Below, piece after piece: positions 24,411 through 36,304 of a stretch of DNA of 64,000 nucleotides. This stretch comes from Malania oleifera (taxonomy: Eukaryota; Streptophyta; Magnoliopsida; Santalales; Ximeniaceae), in assembly GCF_029873635.1 (NCBI RefSeq), contig NC_080418.1:14611562-14675561 (forward strand), given 5' to 3'. The position numbers and the translations under genes are program-made. Position 1 is the first letter of the stretch; every line of letters starts with the position of its first letter. Below the pieces are notes generated by a model. That model saw only the letters and a list, made by a program, of their open reading frames with translations. It was not told where the DNA came from and made no database searches.

Positions 24411-26174
24411 ACTTCCCAATTGATCTCAGCCGTCCGCATCTTCGCCACCCCTTTCCTCACCGTCCGATTCACCGCATTTAAGAACCCAAAAAAAAATAAC
24501 ACAAAGTAAACAATTATTAATTCTTAATTTTTAGTTGAGCGTCCTCGATCGTCATGGGGGAGAATAATTCATAAATTAAAAAAATTAAATAATAAATCAG
24601 CCTTCCAATTTTAAAATAAAAAACAAAAAAAAGAGAAAAGATTCACTGATACATTGCCACATTGGTACGGGTTATATTTTTCAGAGTTTCAATATCAGCC
24701 AATGAGAACCTGCCACGTCATCAAAATTTCACAGGAACCGGTGTGTCTGACTCAGCTCCATTTCACACTGTTTGCCTCTCATGGAGAGGTTTTTCCCTTT
24801 TATCTTTAATTTAAAATAATATATTCAATAATACTAATTTGAGAAAATATTTTTTAGAATACCGTATTCTCATTACTTAGTTTAATGAGTTTTGCTTGTC
24901 ACACGTTACTCAATTCATTGGACTATCATTTAAATCTTACTGTTTGATTTAGCGAAATTTATTTAAATTCCGTTGGATCAAGCAGTGAGATTTACTGTGC
25001 TTTTTTTTTTTTTTTTTTATAAATAATCAAAGGTATATTATTTTCAAAAATATTTTTAACTATAATTACAATATGAATTGTTTCAATTCTTTGAGCTCTC
25101 CTTAGTTATTTATTTATTTATTATAATAATAATAAATTAAATTTTTTGGAACGAAAATCATTTATTAATTTAAATTTTCACATAGAATAAATTAAAATTT
25201 TTAATTTAATTAAAAATATTATTTTTATCATAAATTAATATAACAGTCATACATTATAAATGTATACTAATAACAAGATTATTTTTAACTAAAAATAATT
25301 ATTATTGAAATTGTTAACTAAAAATCTTAATAATTCTAATTTAAATTATATTTAAAACTAATAATAACATTTATTTAAATACAATCAAATGTCACTTATA
25401 AAATAGCAGGTAATTTCTTTGCTTTTAGAATAACAAAGGCACATTTGCCGACCTTCATAACTCCTCTTTTAGTAGAGTACTGTACCTTTAGATTCAGAGA
25501 CTCCAAAGATGAAATAAGATTCTTCTTCAAATATGGAATGTGTCATACTTTGGTGAGAGTTCTCACAACACCATCATGCATTTTTATTTGTACCATTCCA
25601 ATCCCAATAATTTTACAAAATGTTATTGCCTACCAAAGCAATCCCACTAAAGCTTGATTCATACGAGGAAACCAATCTCTATTAGGAAATATGTGAAATT
25701 AGGATGTTAACCATCACGTAATGATTTTTAAAGCATGCATCACTAGTAAAGGAAAAAATAAATTTAGTAGCTTCATATTCGTCATCGACAACATTTGCTT
25801 TCATGCAAACATTATTTATTTGTCAAATAATATCTTAATGAAATTTCTAAAATGTGAACCTGTAACAGTAAAAGGCAACAAATGGATGGATTCTTTTGCT
25901 CTAATATATTTTGCATTGGCTGATCTTTATTCAAGTACAATGATCAACCTTCAATAGGAATGAGCCATGTAGCAGTCATTGTATGCTTCTTTCCTAACCA
26001 TTGTTTCCCTTATTCTTCTTCTTCTTCTTCTGAAGATATAATTAATTAATGGTTAAAGTGTACTAGTAAAGATCATCAGTAGTGGCTTTGATTAGAGCAT
26101 TTTCTAAATGCTTGATCCATCTTTTTCAGGTAATTACATTTAGTTTTGATCTAGATTTATTTGTCGATTTTAGC

Positions 26175-26236
<62 letters not shown>

Positions 26237-26700
26237 TTTTCTTCTCATAATTGTTTAGAAAAGCTGAAAACTCTAACCTACCTTGAGACTATACATTCTA
26301 GAAGTCCTAAAACTACATCTCTCATTTGATGTGGTCTTCTAGATTTGTACGCCATGTGTGTATGAGATTTGTTTATTTTCTCTTCAACTTGTACGGTTCA
26401 TTAACTATCTTGCAGATATTAGAGAAGTTACAACATTATACAAAGATAATCTTTTGGCCTTACTAGCATGTTTAACCCCCCCCCCCCCCCCCCAAAAAAA
26501 AAAATCAAGTTTGTTGCTTGAATCATTCGCCTAAATAGAAACAAAAATATGACTTTTAATACTTGATAATATCAATATCCATATCCTTTGGATCCAAAGT
26601 ATTAATGTTATCAAGTATTAAAAGGATGATTTGCTTATCAATTATTTTCTTCATTTATCTTAGATTAATCTTCACTCATTAGTCAATTAACTGTTTGATT
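24411..26700. other. AT-rich intergenic DNA
   Basis: No gene is recognised. It contains two palindromic AAATCT...GATTT motifs (24932-24993), T-rich runs, a (CTT)n tract near 26020, a (TA)n tract (about 26180-26234) and a C-run followed by A-run near 26478-26505. Confidence 0.5.
26180..26234. repeat. (TA)n microsatellite
   Basis: About 27 AT dinucleotides without interruption. Confidence 0.95.
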
Positions 26701-26710
26701 TATGAATGGG

Positions 26711-27804
26711 GTTAGCGAATCCCGATTCAACTAGGTTTTGAACATTGAGCTGGATCAAACTATAGAAGTGTTTGTGCTTATCCAAGTCCTTTTTTTACAT
26801 TTGTTACCCTCACTATTTTCTTGAATTAATTTGAAATAGATCTGCTCACATAATTTTTTTAACAATGTTTCATATGTGTAGGCATGTAATTGGTTTTGGT
26901 CTATACTTTATGTTATTTATCTTTTATTTGTTTTGTTGCGTGATATTTGGCTTGTAGGTCCTTGTTTTATAATCTTTTTTTGGCTGGATGTTGATGTTGT
27001 TTTTGGGAGACCTTTAAAGGTTTTGTCTTTTGTTCCTCCTTTTAAATATCTTGTAACCACGGTATTCCTCTACCAAAAGTGAGGGTTTATCAATAAATAA
27101 ATGGAGGTCCCGTCCTTCTTAAAAAAAAGAAAGGGTAGGCATGTAAGTTCCTTGATGAGAAGTGGTGTCCCAAATTTGTGGTAATTGTTGCTCAGAAGAA
27201 TCATCACACTAAGCTCTTCCAAGTTGGTGGGTGTCCAGACAATGTTCCTCCTGGTAAGCGCACATGCTGGAATGAATTGGTTCTATCTCGTCAGTTTTCA
27301 TTTATCTTCCCCTCTCATATTGACCTACTAGTTGGATTGGTTCTAATTAATATTAAAATCAATGCATCTTAATCCCATCCATGTTTTATCTTTGAGATCA
27401 ACTAGGTCGTTTCCATATGAGATGTACTCGGGAGGACTCTACTATAGTCCAAAAGAATGTTGTAGCTGTAAATACCATGTTTTCAAATGTGAAGTAGTGC
27501 CTACCTAAAACATCGTTGTTTCTTTCTTCTTCCGTCTTCTGGTGTCCTGTGGGTTGGGAGATATAAACAAATTCTTAAACTGACTATTTAATGATCCAGA
27601 ATCCCAGTTACATTTTCACATGTTATTGAGGTGGGATAATTAGAGTTATTTACGCCTTTCAACTTTATATGCCAATTGTAATTATTTTACTGCTTACTTT
27701 AATTTGCAGGGGATCACAATACCCACACATTACCATGTGTTGTTAGATGAGGTTGGTTTTTCTACAAATGACCTGCAGGATCTTATTCATTCTCTGTCAT
27801 ATGT
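26711..27804 (+). pseudogene. ARGONAUTE4/6-like PIWI-domain pseudogene fragment
   Basis: Three exon remnants keep plausible splice sites. Exon A (to 26767) reads VSESRFN, a TAG at 26731-26734 in place of the usual Gln, then VLNIELDQTIE. Exon B (27139-27253) reads ACKFLDEKWCPKFVVIVAQ, then KNHHTKLFQ and DNVPPG, ending at a GTAAGC donor. Exon C (27710-27804), after a TTTGCAG acceptor, reads PTHYHVLLDEVGFSTNDL, then QDLIHSLSYV, ending at GTAAGT. These are consecutive PIWI segments of AGO4-clade proteins, which act in RNA-directed DNA methylation. The exon expected between B and C is missing, no further exons follow, and a LINE 3' end sits in the intron A/B acceptor. It is a dead partial copy. 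Confidence 0.85.
26890..27134 (+). mobile_element. LINE 3' end, 245 bp, with target duplication
   Basis: It closely matches the reverse complement of the LINE tail at 6934-7180 (GTGATATTTGGCTTGTAGGTCC, GTAACCACGGTATTCC, AAAAGTGAGGGTTTATCAAT) and ends in an A-rich tail. It is flanked by GTAGGCATGTAA at 26878-26889 and 27135-27146. It is a severely 5'-truncated insertion of the same LINE family at an exon boundary of the AGO pseudogene. Confidence 0.9.
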
Positions 27805-28253
27805 GTAAGTAGATTTGGGCCATTGTAATTACTGAAATGATGGTTATTGAACAATTTTAATTAAAAATAAACTTGTTATTAGTGTATAATTATAACGTAT
27901 GACTGTTATATTGTTGACTAGTGACTCCCATTGTCCATATTCAGTCATGCACTTTGACTTGTTTATTTGTTGTTGAACCAATATTCTATAATATGAATAA
28001 TATTAAGTAAGTATTGAAGCTTAAAATTTGATATACATATCCACCTTACAACTTACAAGGTCATGTTCTAGTTAACTAATTCTTAAAATATGATTAATTT
28101 ATCAATAATGTATAAAAATTAAATTATAAATTTATTATTTGTTGTTACAAAACCTAAATTATAATTTTTATTTGTTGTTGAACCAATATTCTATAATATG
28201 AATATTATCATTTGGCGTGGTGTGAGCGTCCAATTATATAAAGAATCATTATT
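27805..28253. other. Intergenic DNA with a short direct duplication
   Basis: The string TTTGTTGTTGAACCAATATT plus the following CTATAATATGAA occurs at about 27966 and again at about 28170. No gene is seen. Confidence 0.5.
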
Positions 28254-28710
28254 GTAAAAATTTCGCCAGAGTCTCCTTTTAAAAAATGATCATATCTCAT
28301 CCACACACATGTTTAAAGAAAATTTTTTTTCTAAACAATCGATATCAATATGTTCACAAATTTCATTCACAACTTTCATACACATTCAATGTATTAAATT
28401 ACTGTAAAAATTTCGGCAGAGTCTCTTTTTAAAAAATGACTATATTCCATCCATACATCTATTCAAAGAAAATATTTTCTGAGACAATCGATACCAGTAT
28501 GTTCACAAATTTCATTCACAGCTTTTATACTCATTCAACGTATCAAATTTCTATAAAAATTTTGACAAGTCTCATTTTAAAAAATGATTGTATCTCATCC
28601 ATGCACCTGTTCAAAGAAAGCATTTTTCCTAAAATTAATGTAAAAATTTTGACAGTCTCCTTTTAAAAATGATCATATCCATCCATGCACCTGTTCAAAG
28701 AACAACTATT
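28254..28710. repeat. Degenerate tandem array, 150-bp unit
   Basis: The unit begins GTAAAAATTTCG.CAGAGTCTC and continues with AAAAAATGA, CATCCA.ACA, TTCAAAGAAA, CAATCGATA and GTTCACAAATTTCATTCACA. It starts at 28254 and 28404 (full units, exactly 150 bp apart), then at about 28553 and 28640 (truncated units). Short pieces of the unit continue to about 28820. Confidence 0.8.
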
Positions 28711-31675
28711 CAAATCCATGCAGTTACTAAAAGAAAATAATTTTAATCGGGAAGGTGGGAATGGTCACAACATTCATTTACAACTTTCATTCACACCTGT
28801 CATACACAACTTTCATTCACATATACATGTTGTGGAGGTCGTCTCCGATTTCGGGGTGGCTGCCATCTCCGCGATTTATTTGTAACTATTTACATCCACA
28901 TCTCTCACTCCCTCCTACCTAAAATTATATAATTATACAAATTAATTCTATACTTGCAAATTAAACAAATCATGATAGTATAATTGTTAAAATTCATATC
29001 TTAAATTTAATTTTATGTAAAGTTAAATAACATATAATATATATACTATATATGTTGAAATAAATTTTGTACGAACTTAATAGTATTCAAATCTGAAAAG
29101 GACATGTTCCAAAACACAACAAGTGGGTTCCCAGACAACATATTACTGCATTATGCATCACATTTTTATTTATTTATTTTTGCAGTCTTTTCATATATCT
29201 GTGTCAAATTTTATGACTCCATTAAATCACAATAAAAATAATAAAATTTTAAAATTTTAACTACTTCAAAGTCTGAAGTAAAAACTTATTTCATCTTAGT
29301 TCACACTTTAATTGAACATAATTTAAGGATAGATATTTATTACAATTAATATTAAAATATTTGTGATTGATTGTTAATTAAAAATATACATATAAAAATT
29401 TCAACCCTAATGAAGAATTATATATTGAGAATAAATGTAAAGCTCAAGCATATTCAAGTTGCTATATTCAATCTACCATATTCAAAATTTGAGATGATAA
29501 AATATATATTTTTTTGAAATTTTTATAGGCAGTGTAAAATATTCATGGAGATGGAGATGAATTTACTCAACAATATTTAATAAATCAATATATAACAATT
29601 TTAATTTAATAAAATACAAATAATAAAATAAAAACCTTACCTCAGATGGGGGTTCGGATGCACCTTCCAAATAACAAATCGAAATGCAAAATACTATATT
29701 ATGAATCTATAATAACAAATCTTCAATACGAACGGCCATGAAAAAATCAAGAAAAATAGATATAGGGTAAAATACATACCCCATTTCTATCCTTTTATAA
29801 CTTACTCGAACGGTCACCTGCAAAACCCCTCGAATGGTCATCTGCTGCTACTGTCATCCCCCTCCCTACCAGACTCTGCTCTCTGTCCCTTCCCTACATT
29901 CGCGAGTGAAACGAAAGAGAAAGGAGGAGTTGAAGGCAGTTAAGACAAATCTCGCTAGACCAAGCAGTGAGATTTGTCACACATCACACACTATTCAGTC
30001 GTTTCATTTTCTAAGAAAATCTCGCTACTTGGTCCAAGGAGATTTGTCTTGACACGCGTCAATACCCGATTTGCTTAACCCTTTAAATCTCCCTGCTTGG
30101 TCCAGTTTAAATCTTACTTGACCAAATAACGAGATTACGTGAGCGTTATTCTGAAAAATATTTTTTCAAATAAAATATTAATTAATATATTATTTAAAAT
30201 TAAAGAAAAAATGGGAAAAAAACTCCTCAAATGGAAGCTATTAGACGCCTATGATTGAAGAATTTGGTGGACACCACACTAAGTTAAGTTGGGGTGATTT
30301 TCATATTTGAGAAATGCCCATTAATTTTAATCAACATTTTTATTGATTAATTAATGATAAAGTATTTAAGCATTGATTTAATGTGTTTTAATTAATAGAT
30401 TAGTTAATTCTACTTCTGATGTGTTGCCCGCGTGTAATTCTTGGAGGACGGTCCATAGAATTAATGTGCTAAATATTAACCGTTAAAGAGGAATTGACTT
30501 GAATGATAATGACCCCTTTGCCAGCCTAACTTGTGGACTCACGCTTCGTGAAATATCTAGGTTGATAATCTTATAATTTTCTCAAATTTCCTACATTCAT
30601 GAATTTGATACAATTTTTTTTTGAGGAAGTGTAATTGAACATTTGAAGAGAAAAAGGTTTTATTTGGATTGAAAAATTTTACGAAGAAAGAAATTTATTT
30701 TTTAATTATATTTTTAAATTAAAAATTTTTTAAAATAAAAATTTATTCCAACACTATTAAAAGTAATGAAAAATTAGATGTTAATAATGTGTAAAATTAA
30801 ATATTTTGCTCATTGATTTTATATATATGTTATTTTTATTCTCATTTTCTTTGAAAATAAAATATTGAAAGAAGCATATTTTTCCTTCGTTTTCTTGATA
30901 TTTTCCAACTCACAAACAAGACCTAAAAATCTTCTAAATTTTTTCATCACAATTAATGTCTTGTTATAACATTCATTTATAATGCATGTTCAACAAAATT
31001 CATAATTTGGCATTCTAATAATGCACTAAATTATTGACAACTAATCTACTTTAAAAGTAGGTTAAAATCTAATATTGTAAGTGATGACTCAAAGGTCTAA
31101 CTCACATTTGGAAGAATGATATTTAGCAGAAATTCACACCTTTGATTTGAGTTTTTATGAATTTAAATAAAGTAATGTACAAAATCGTATTGAGTTTTTG
31201 TCAAATTCAAATAGATCTAAGCCAAAACTACGCTTCCAAACACTACCTACGTGTTTAACGTTTATGTTATTGTTTTGCGTCATGAAATAGAGTAGATTGG
31301 GAATGTATAGAAACTATATAAATATAAAAATTGCAAAAATATTATATTACTCTAATAAAAAAATAGGACATAATAAATAGACATTTTTTGAGTAATATGT
31401 GTTATGGATTTAATTTTATTATATTTTGTGAACCAAAATTAACTTTATTAAAATTACCTTTTACTTCACATTTACTTCGTTTTTGTTCCAATACTTTTCT
31501 ACATGATAACAAAGTCAAAACAAAATAATCCATTATTTTTAACGTCATATATAGTGCATTGATCTATATGTTGTACAACCATACAATATAAAGTAAGTAA
31601 TAATGAAATTTTATATAATGTTTAGTGTGTTATTAATAATACTATATATTATTAATATTATTAATACTAGGGGTG
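28711..31675. other. AT-rich intergenic DNA
   Basis: No gene is recognised. It holds a cluster of four palindromic 29-bp motifs (29947-30136, listed separately) and otherwise low-complexity AT-rich sequence. Confidence 0.5.
29947..30136. repeat. Cluster of four palindromic AAATCTC...GAGATTT motifs
   Basis: Units lie at 29947-29975, 30017-30045, 30085-30112 and 30109-30136. The arms are AAATCTC(GCT) and (AGT)GAGATTT around a core GACCAAG or CTTGGTC. The first two are nearly perfect inverted repeats; the last two are degenerate. Two related motifs lie at 24932-24960 and 24973-24993. Confidence 0.6.
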
Positions 31676-31825
31676 ATCTTAAGGTTACATGTTCGATTCC
31701 CCCTTGAGGCATTACGTTGGTAAATTACCAGGGTGCATCAATGGGCTAGTGACTTTCATCCCTCCAGATTTGATGTCACACCATAATATTCAAAGTGACG
31801 CGATGATAATTGAAGTCCCTAGGTT

Positions 31826-31868
<43 letters not shown>
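31676..31868. repeat. Possible SINE-derived fragment ending in (TA)n
   Basis: GTTACATGTTCGATTCCCCC resembles an RNA polymerase III box B. It is followed by about 130 bp of moderately GC-rich sequence and a (TA)n tract (31830-31866). I see no box A and no target duplication. Confidence 0.25.
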
Positions 31869-31870
<2 letters not shown>

Positions 31871-31883
31871 GCATGCACAATTA

Positions 31884-32023
31884 AATTTTCCCCATCTTTT
31901 TTTCACATAGACTCTCATGAACAGGAGGATGGACAGAAGAGAAGAAGCTAGAGAATTTTCCCCATCTTTTTTTCACATAGACTCTCATGAATAGGAGGAT
32001 GGACGGAAGAGAAGAAGCTAGAG
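31884..32023. repeat. Tandem duplication of 70 bp
   Basis: AATTTTCCCCATC through GAAGAAGCTAGAG is repeated with period 70 and only a few substitutions, so it is recent. Confidence 0.9.
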
Positions 32024-33401
32024 AGGTAATTTTCATCTTTATTAAGTTTTCTTTTATTACTATGGTAATGTGGTTACGTTTGGTACATGAGTTGTCAATT
32101 CTTAAAATAGAATTATCTTAGCACATAATTTAATGGATTATGAAGAAAATATTGTCACAAATACCCGAAAGTGCAAGAAAAATTATATACATAGAAAATG
32201 TTAGTTCTTGTTCTATTCTATTTTTTATGAAATAAAGCAACTTTGGCATGAAAAACCTCCTTGTAGAATTTTTATAACCCTACAAGACTTTTTTTTTATT
32301 TATTATTTGATATGATGTGTGAAGTAACACATTTGAAAAAAATTAAAAGAAAATAAAGACAATCAAAAATTTTAAGTGAGAGGTAATGTCTATATTTGCT
32401 TTTACACGAGTTGGTAGCATTCATTTTAACAAAGATTTTCAGTACAATTCGTAATATGACATTCTAATAATATAGCTAATTGTGAAAAAAGAGTCCACTT
32501 TAAAGTAGGTTATGTGTAAATATCGTCAATGGTGGCTTAATAATCTAAATGCTTAATATTTTAAGATACCTTCGGCGATGAAACAAAATAGAGTGAATGG
32601 TATTTATATTTTATTATATTTTATTTTATTATTATTGTTATTTTTTAGTCATCCCCTACGTAGCCAAGTCTTGGCTCGTATTATAATTATATAACATAAT
32701 ATTACACTTTATATAAAACTAAATTTAGTACTTTTAGTTTTGAAATCCACAAGCCAAGAGTTTAAGGCGAGAGGGGTTTGGTCAAAACTAAATTTATTAC
32801 CCGCTAGCCAATTAGCGAGTAAGGGTCCACAAGGGCAACGCCTCTAATACGAAATATTTTCTATCGAGAGAGCAACTTATATAATTCCGTGTTTTACGGA
32901 GGCTGTCCTATATCCTCGTTTAAAATGTGTTATTCTTAGTTTCAAAAAACACTTCCGAATAAGAGGAGAGTAGAGGAAGGGAGTTAAGACATTCTACTTA
33001 TATTTATTGCCGCACATAGTGGAACCAGTGATCCGATTTGATTCTAAGAACATACGCAAATTACCGGATCTCGGAAGAAATAAAATTTTTGCCATCAACG
33101 CAACTTTTTTTTGGGAAGAAAAATGAGATAATATGTTGTCCACCACTAGCAGTCCATGGCAACTGTAGAGTGAGATCCAAGAACATACACACATCGCACA
33201 TCTGGACAAATTAGAAGCCGACAATTCAGTTGAAGGATAACAATTTTCCCTTCAAAGCAAGGATTAGATAGATGGATTACCCACCCGACACGGCACCACT
33301 TATACTTTGGTCCATTAATTTCACTTCCACATCAGCCTTTATCCTATTTCCTCTTTTTCTTTTCTTAATTATAAAATTAATAAATATATATTATAAAGAG
33401 A
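32024..33401. other. Intergenic DNA
   Basis: No gene is recognised. Open frames here (for example 32994-33224) have no family resemblance I can see. Confidence 0.45.
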
Positions 33402-33565
33402 AAATTGTGTAGTTTTCCACCTAACTGTCGATGATTTCTATATACGCTTCGACGATTGGAGATAAAATAATTTTTCAGAAAAAAATCGTCGACGAAGTAC
33501 CGTCGAAGCAATCGTCGAAGGGCATATAGAAATCATCGACAGTTTACTATAAAACTACACAATTT
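33402..33565. mobile_element. 164-bp foldback element (MITE-like) with TCGTCGACGA core
   Basis: The outer arms AAATTGTGTAGTTTT (33402-33416) and AAAACTACACAATTT (33551-33565) are perfect 15-bp inverted repeats. A second inverted repeat of about 34 bp follows (33424-33457 against 33511-33544, beginning ACTGTCGATGATTTC) with about three mismatches. The loop contains TCGTCGACGA at 33486-33495. I found no clear target-site duplication, so superfamily and mobility are not established. Confidence 0.6.
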
Positions 33566-34009
33566 ATTTTTTAAATATATATATATGTTACATTGATAGA
33601 GTATTTGGCAGTCTCAAATTTAAATTTAGGAGAAAAAAGGTACATTCCGTTTAGTTTTGAAAAATATATATTTTTTTTTTTCAATTTCGGTTTTTCAAAG
33701 AATTCAAAAAAAATAATGATGTTGTGTTCATTGGTTTTTCAAAGAATTGTAAAAATATAATTTTATTTTTATATTTTTCAAAATTTGTATTAAAAAGATA
33801 CAAATTAAAAAGTTTGTTTAAATGTACAAAATGAATTTTTTATTTTTTATTTTTAGATTCGAAAAACAATTGTTTCCAATTTTTTTAAATTTTACATAGA
33901 GTAATATTTGGGATCATGGATTTTGTTGCTTCGGTTTGGATTTGTTTGGATTTACAAGAAATTCTATATATACTCTACATAAATTAAAGTTTAAAGTTTA
34001 AGATCTGAA
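33566..34009. other. AT-rich intergenic DNA
   Basis: Nothing recognisable is seen apart from A/T runs. Confidence 0.5.
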
Positions 34010-34396
34010 TCTCATGTTCCCATGTGCAAAGTGGTGGAAAGGTATCAGCACGTAAGAAGAGGCATCGAGAGTTCAATTTCAGATAAATACACTCACGGAA
34101 CCAACGGTACTTGTGGATGGTGAAAATTTATTCTGTGAGCCAGCGAAGACCGTGGATGGTGAGAGTTCGCTTTATGAGCGAGCGGGAACTATGAATGGTA
34201 ATGGAAATGTGTCACGGGGAACGAGTTAGCCGAACGTCTAACTAATGCACGGAAGTCATGTGCGCATCCGGAGTTTACCCTGATCAGCGAGACCTGGGGG
34301 CGGAGGACGCTGATTCGGGTTTGGGGTAGCACGAGGGGGTTTGAAGGGCTCATTGGTGGTTGGAGTTTCTATGTAATAAAAAAAAAAACAAAAAAA
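34010..34396 (+). mobile_element. SINE-like unit with A-rich tail
   Basis: About 370 bp of GC-richer sequence stands out in an AT-rich setting and ends in an A-rich tail (34378-34400). A degenerate box-B-like GAGAGTTCAATTTC lies at about 34067. GTGGATGGTGA is repeated internally (34114 and 34152). Box A is uncertain and I found no target duplication. A truncated LINE or a processed sequence are alternatives. Confidence 0.3.
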
Positions 34397-35820
34397 CAAA
34401 AAGTTGCAAATCTAGAAAAATGTATTCTAACTTTTCTGTATAAATAAAATAAAATATATTATGCATTTAAATTTGAATTTGAATTCGTGTACATTTAAAA
34501 GAAATTTATTATGCATCTGGGATCATAAATTTTAATTGCATATGAATTCGTGTAAATTTAGATAAAATATAATGCAAAATTATATTAATTTTTTTGAAAA
34601 TTCACACAAATCCAAATCTAAACTTTAAATTTAACCACTAATTTAATATTAGTATATATATTATATTAGTCATAATCCATACAAATTCAGATCCAAACAT
34701 CAAAACTTATTTCATGTTTGGAATTATATTAGATCTCGATCAAATATAATAAAAAGTTATATTAAAATTTGTCAAAATTTGTACAAATTTATTCAAATCC
34801 AAATTTAAGGCCTAAAATTCAAACTCCCAAATTTAAAATTTGACTTGTATTATATTTTATCTAAATTCACACAAATTTATTTTCTAAATTTAAAATTCAG
34901 GTACTGGAATTTTAATTTGAGAAGACATGAATCATGACTTCTTCTAAGTGCCCATTTATTTATATAGCTTAAACATGGTTAGGATGGGAGATTGGGAATT
35001 AAAAAATCAGTATCCGCGTGGGAAGTGAAATTACTCGGTTTCCCAAACACACCACTACATGTCCGTCATTATGTCCCAGTGATATCATTGAAGGGCCCTC
35101 CCCCACGCCCCACTCCCCAATTTAGGGATTTGAAAATTGAAATTGGAATCCTAAATTACATAATTGACTCCTACAATTTTTTTTATTTATTAAATGCCAT
35201 ATTCAGTTTTAAAATGACAGATACTTTGTTTTTTTTTTTTTTTGTTTCATATTCTTTCACAAAGATTTCAATGTAAAATCTCCCACTTAGAAAACCTCAA
35301 ACTTTAACTCTTGAAATATGAGCAGAGAGGCACAAATTTAAATATGTGGCTATTAAATTTTCTCATTTAGATATTACTCAGTTATTATAAATCTAATATT
35401 TTATTCATACAAATAATGCTGACATTCTATTAAAAGCAAATAGACGTGCATACCAGTTCAAAAGTAGCTTGCCTAAAAATTAATTGAATTCCTTTTATTG
35501 ATACAAATAAAGGAAATATTCTATTAAAAGAAAGTAGACGTGGCAATAATTTAATGTGCGTCACAGTTCAGAAATAGTTAGTCTAACAATTAATTGAATT
35601 CAAAATTATTAATTTAATATATGTATTTATTACAATAAACAAAAAAAACAACTCACATAACATAAATGTGACTATAAATAAAAATCTATGATAGCAAAAT
35701 ATTTTGATATTGTTTCTCATTAATATCTTCTCTGAAAAAATAAAAATGAAAAAACAAAAACAAAACTCATTTCTTTCTTCCTCTCTCAAGCATTAATCCA
35801 AACAGGGTGTAAAATTTTTT
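34397..35820. other. AT-rich intergenic DNA
   Basis: No gene is recognised. Imperfect repeats of AAATTTAAATTTGAATTTG-type sequence occur in 34430-34900. Confidence 0.5.
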
Positions 35821-36304
35821 GTGATTTCAATAATATTACTTCAATTTGAATGTCAGGGCCACTCTGCAATTTAGCTCAAAGCAACGATAATTCTTGTTTG
35901 GTTGGCATGACAGCTAAGAGGGTAAACTTCTTAGGTCAGCGTTCATCCCCAGAAATTTTGAAAAAAAAAAAAAAAAACTTCTTAAGTCATGCAGACATAA
36001 CAATTGTGCTTTTATGTCCATCTGTTCTAATTCTTTTTGTATTTGTTTGTTTGGAGAGAAAATTATTCTTTCCTTAAGAAAATTGTCCTCCAAAAAGTGG
36101 AAGAAACTTTTCAGTAAAAGAATGTATGCGTATTCATATAATGTTTGACACTAAATAAAGAAAAAAAAAAACTAGTTTTCCAAAAGAATATAATTTTTAC
36201 CATAAAATAGAATTCAGGTGAATTAGACGGGTATTAACATTCGTTATGACCTAAACACCGCAAACAGTGTCTCGAACCTTCTTTAATTCAAAAGAAAGTA
36301 AAAG

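Noticed and set aside
27254..27709. Expected AGO exon (NKICHP / AHAG region) between exon remnants B and C
   Set aside because: I read this interval in all forward frames for the motif and did not find it; treated as deleted.
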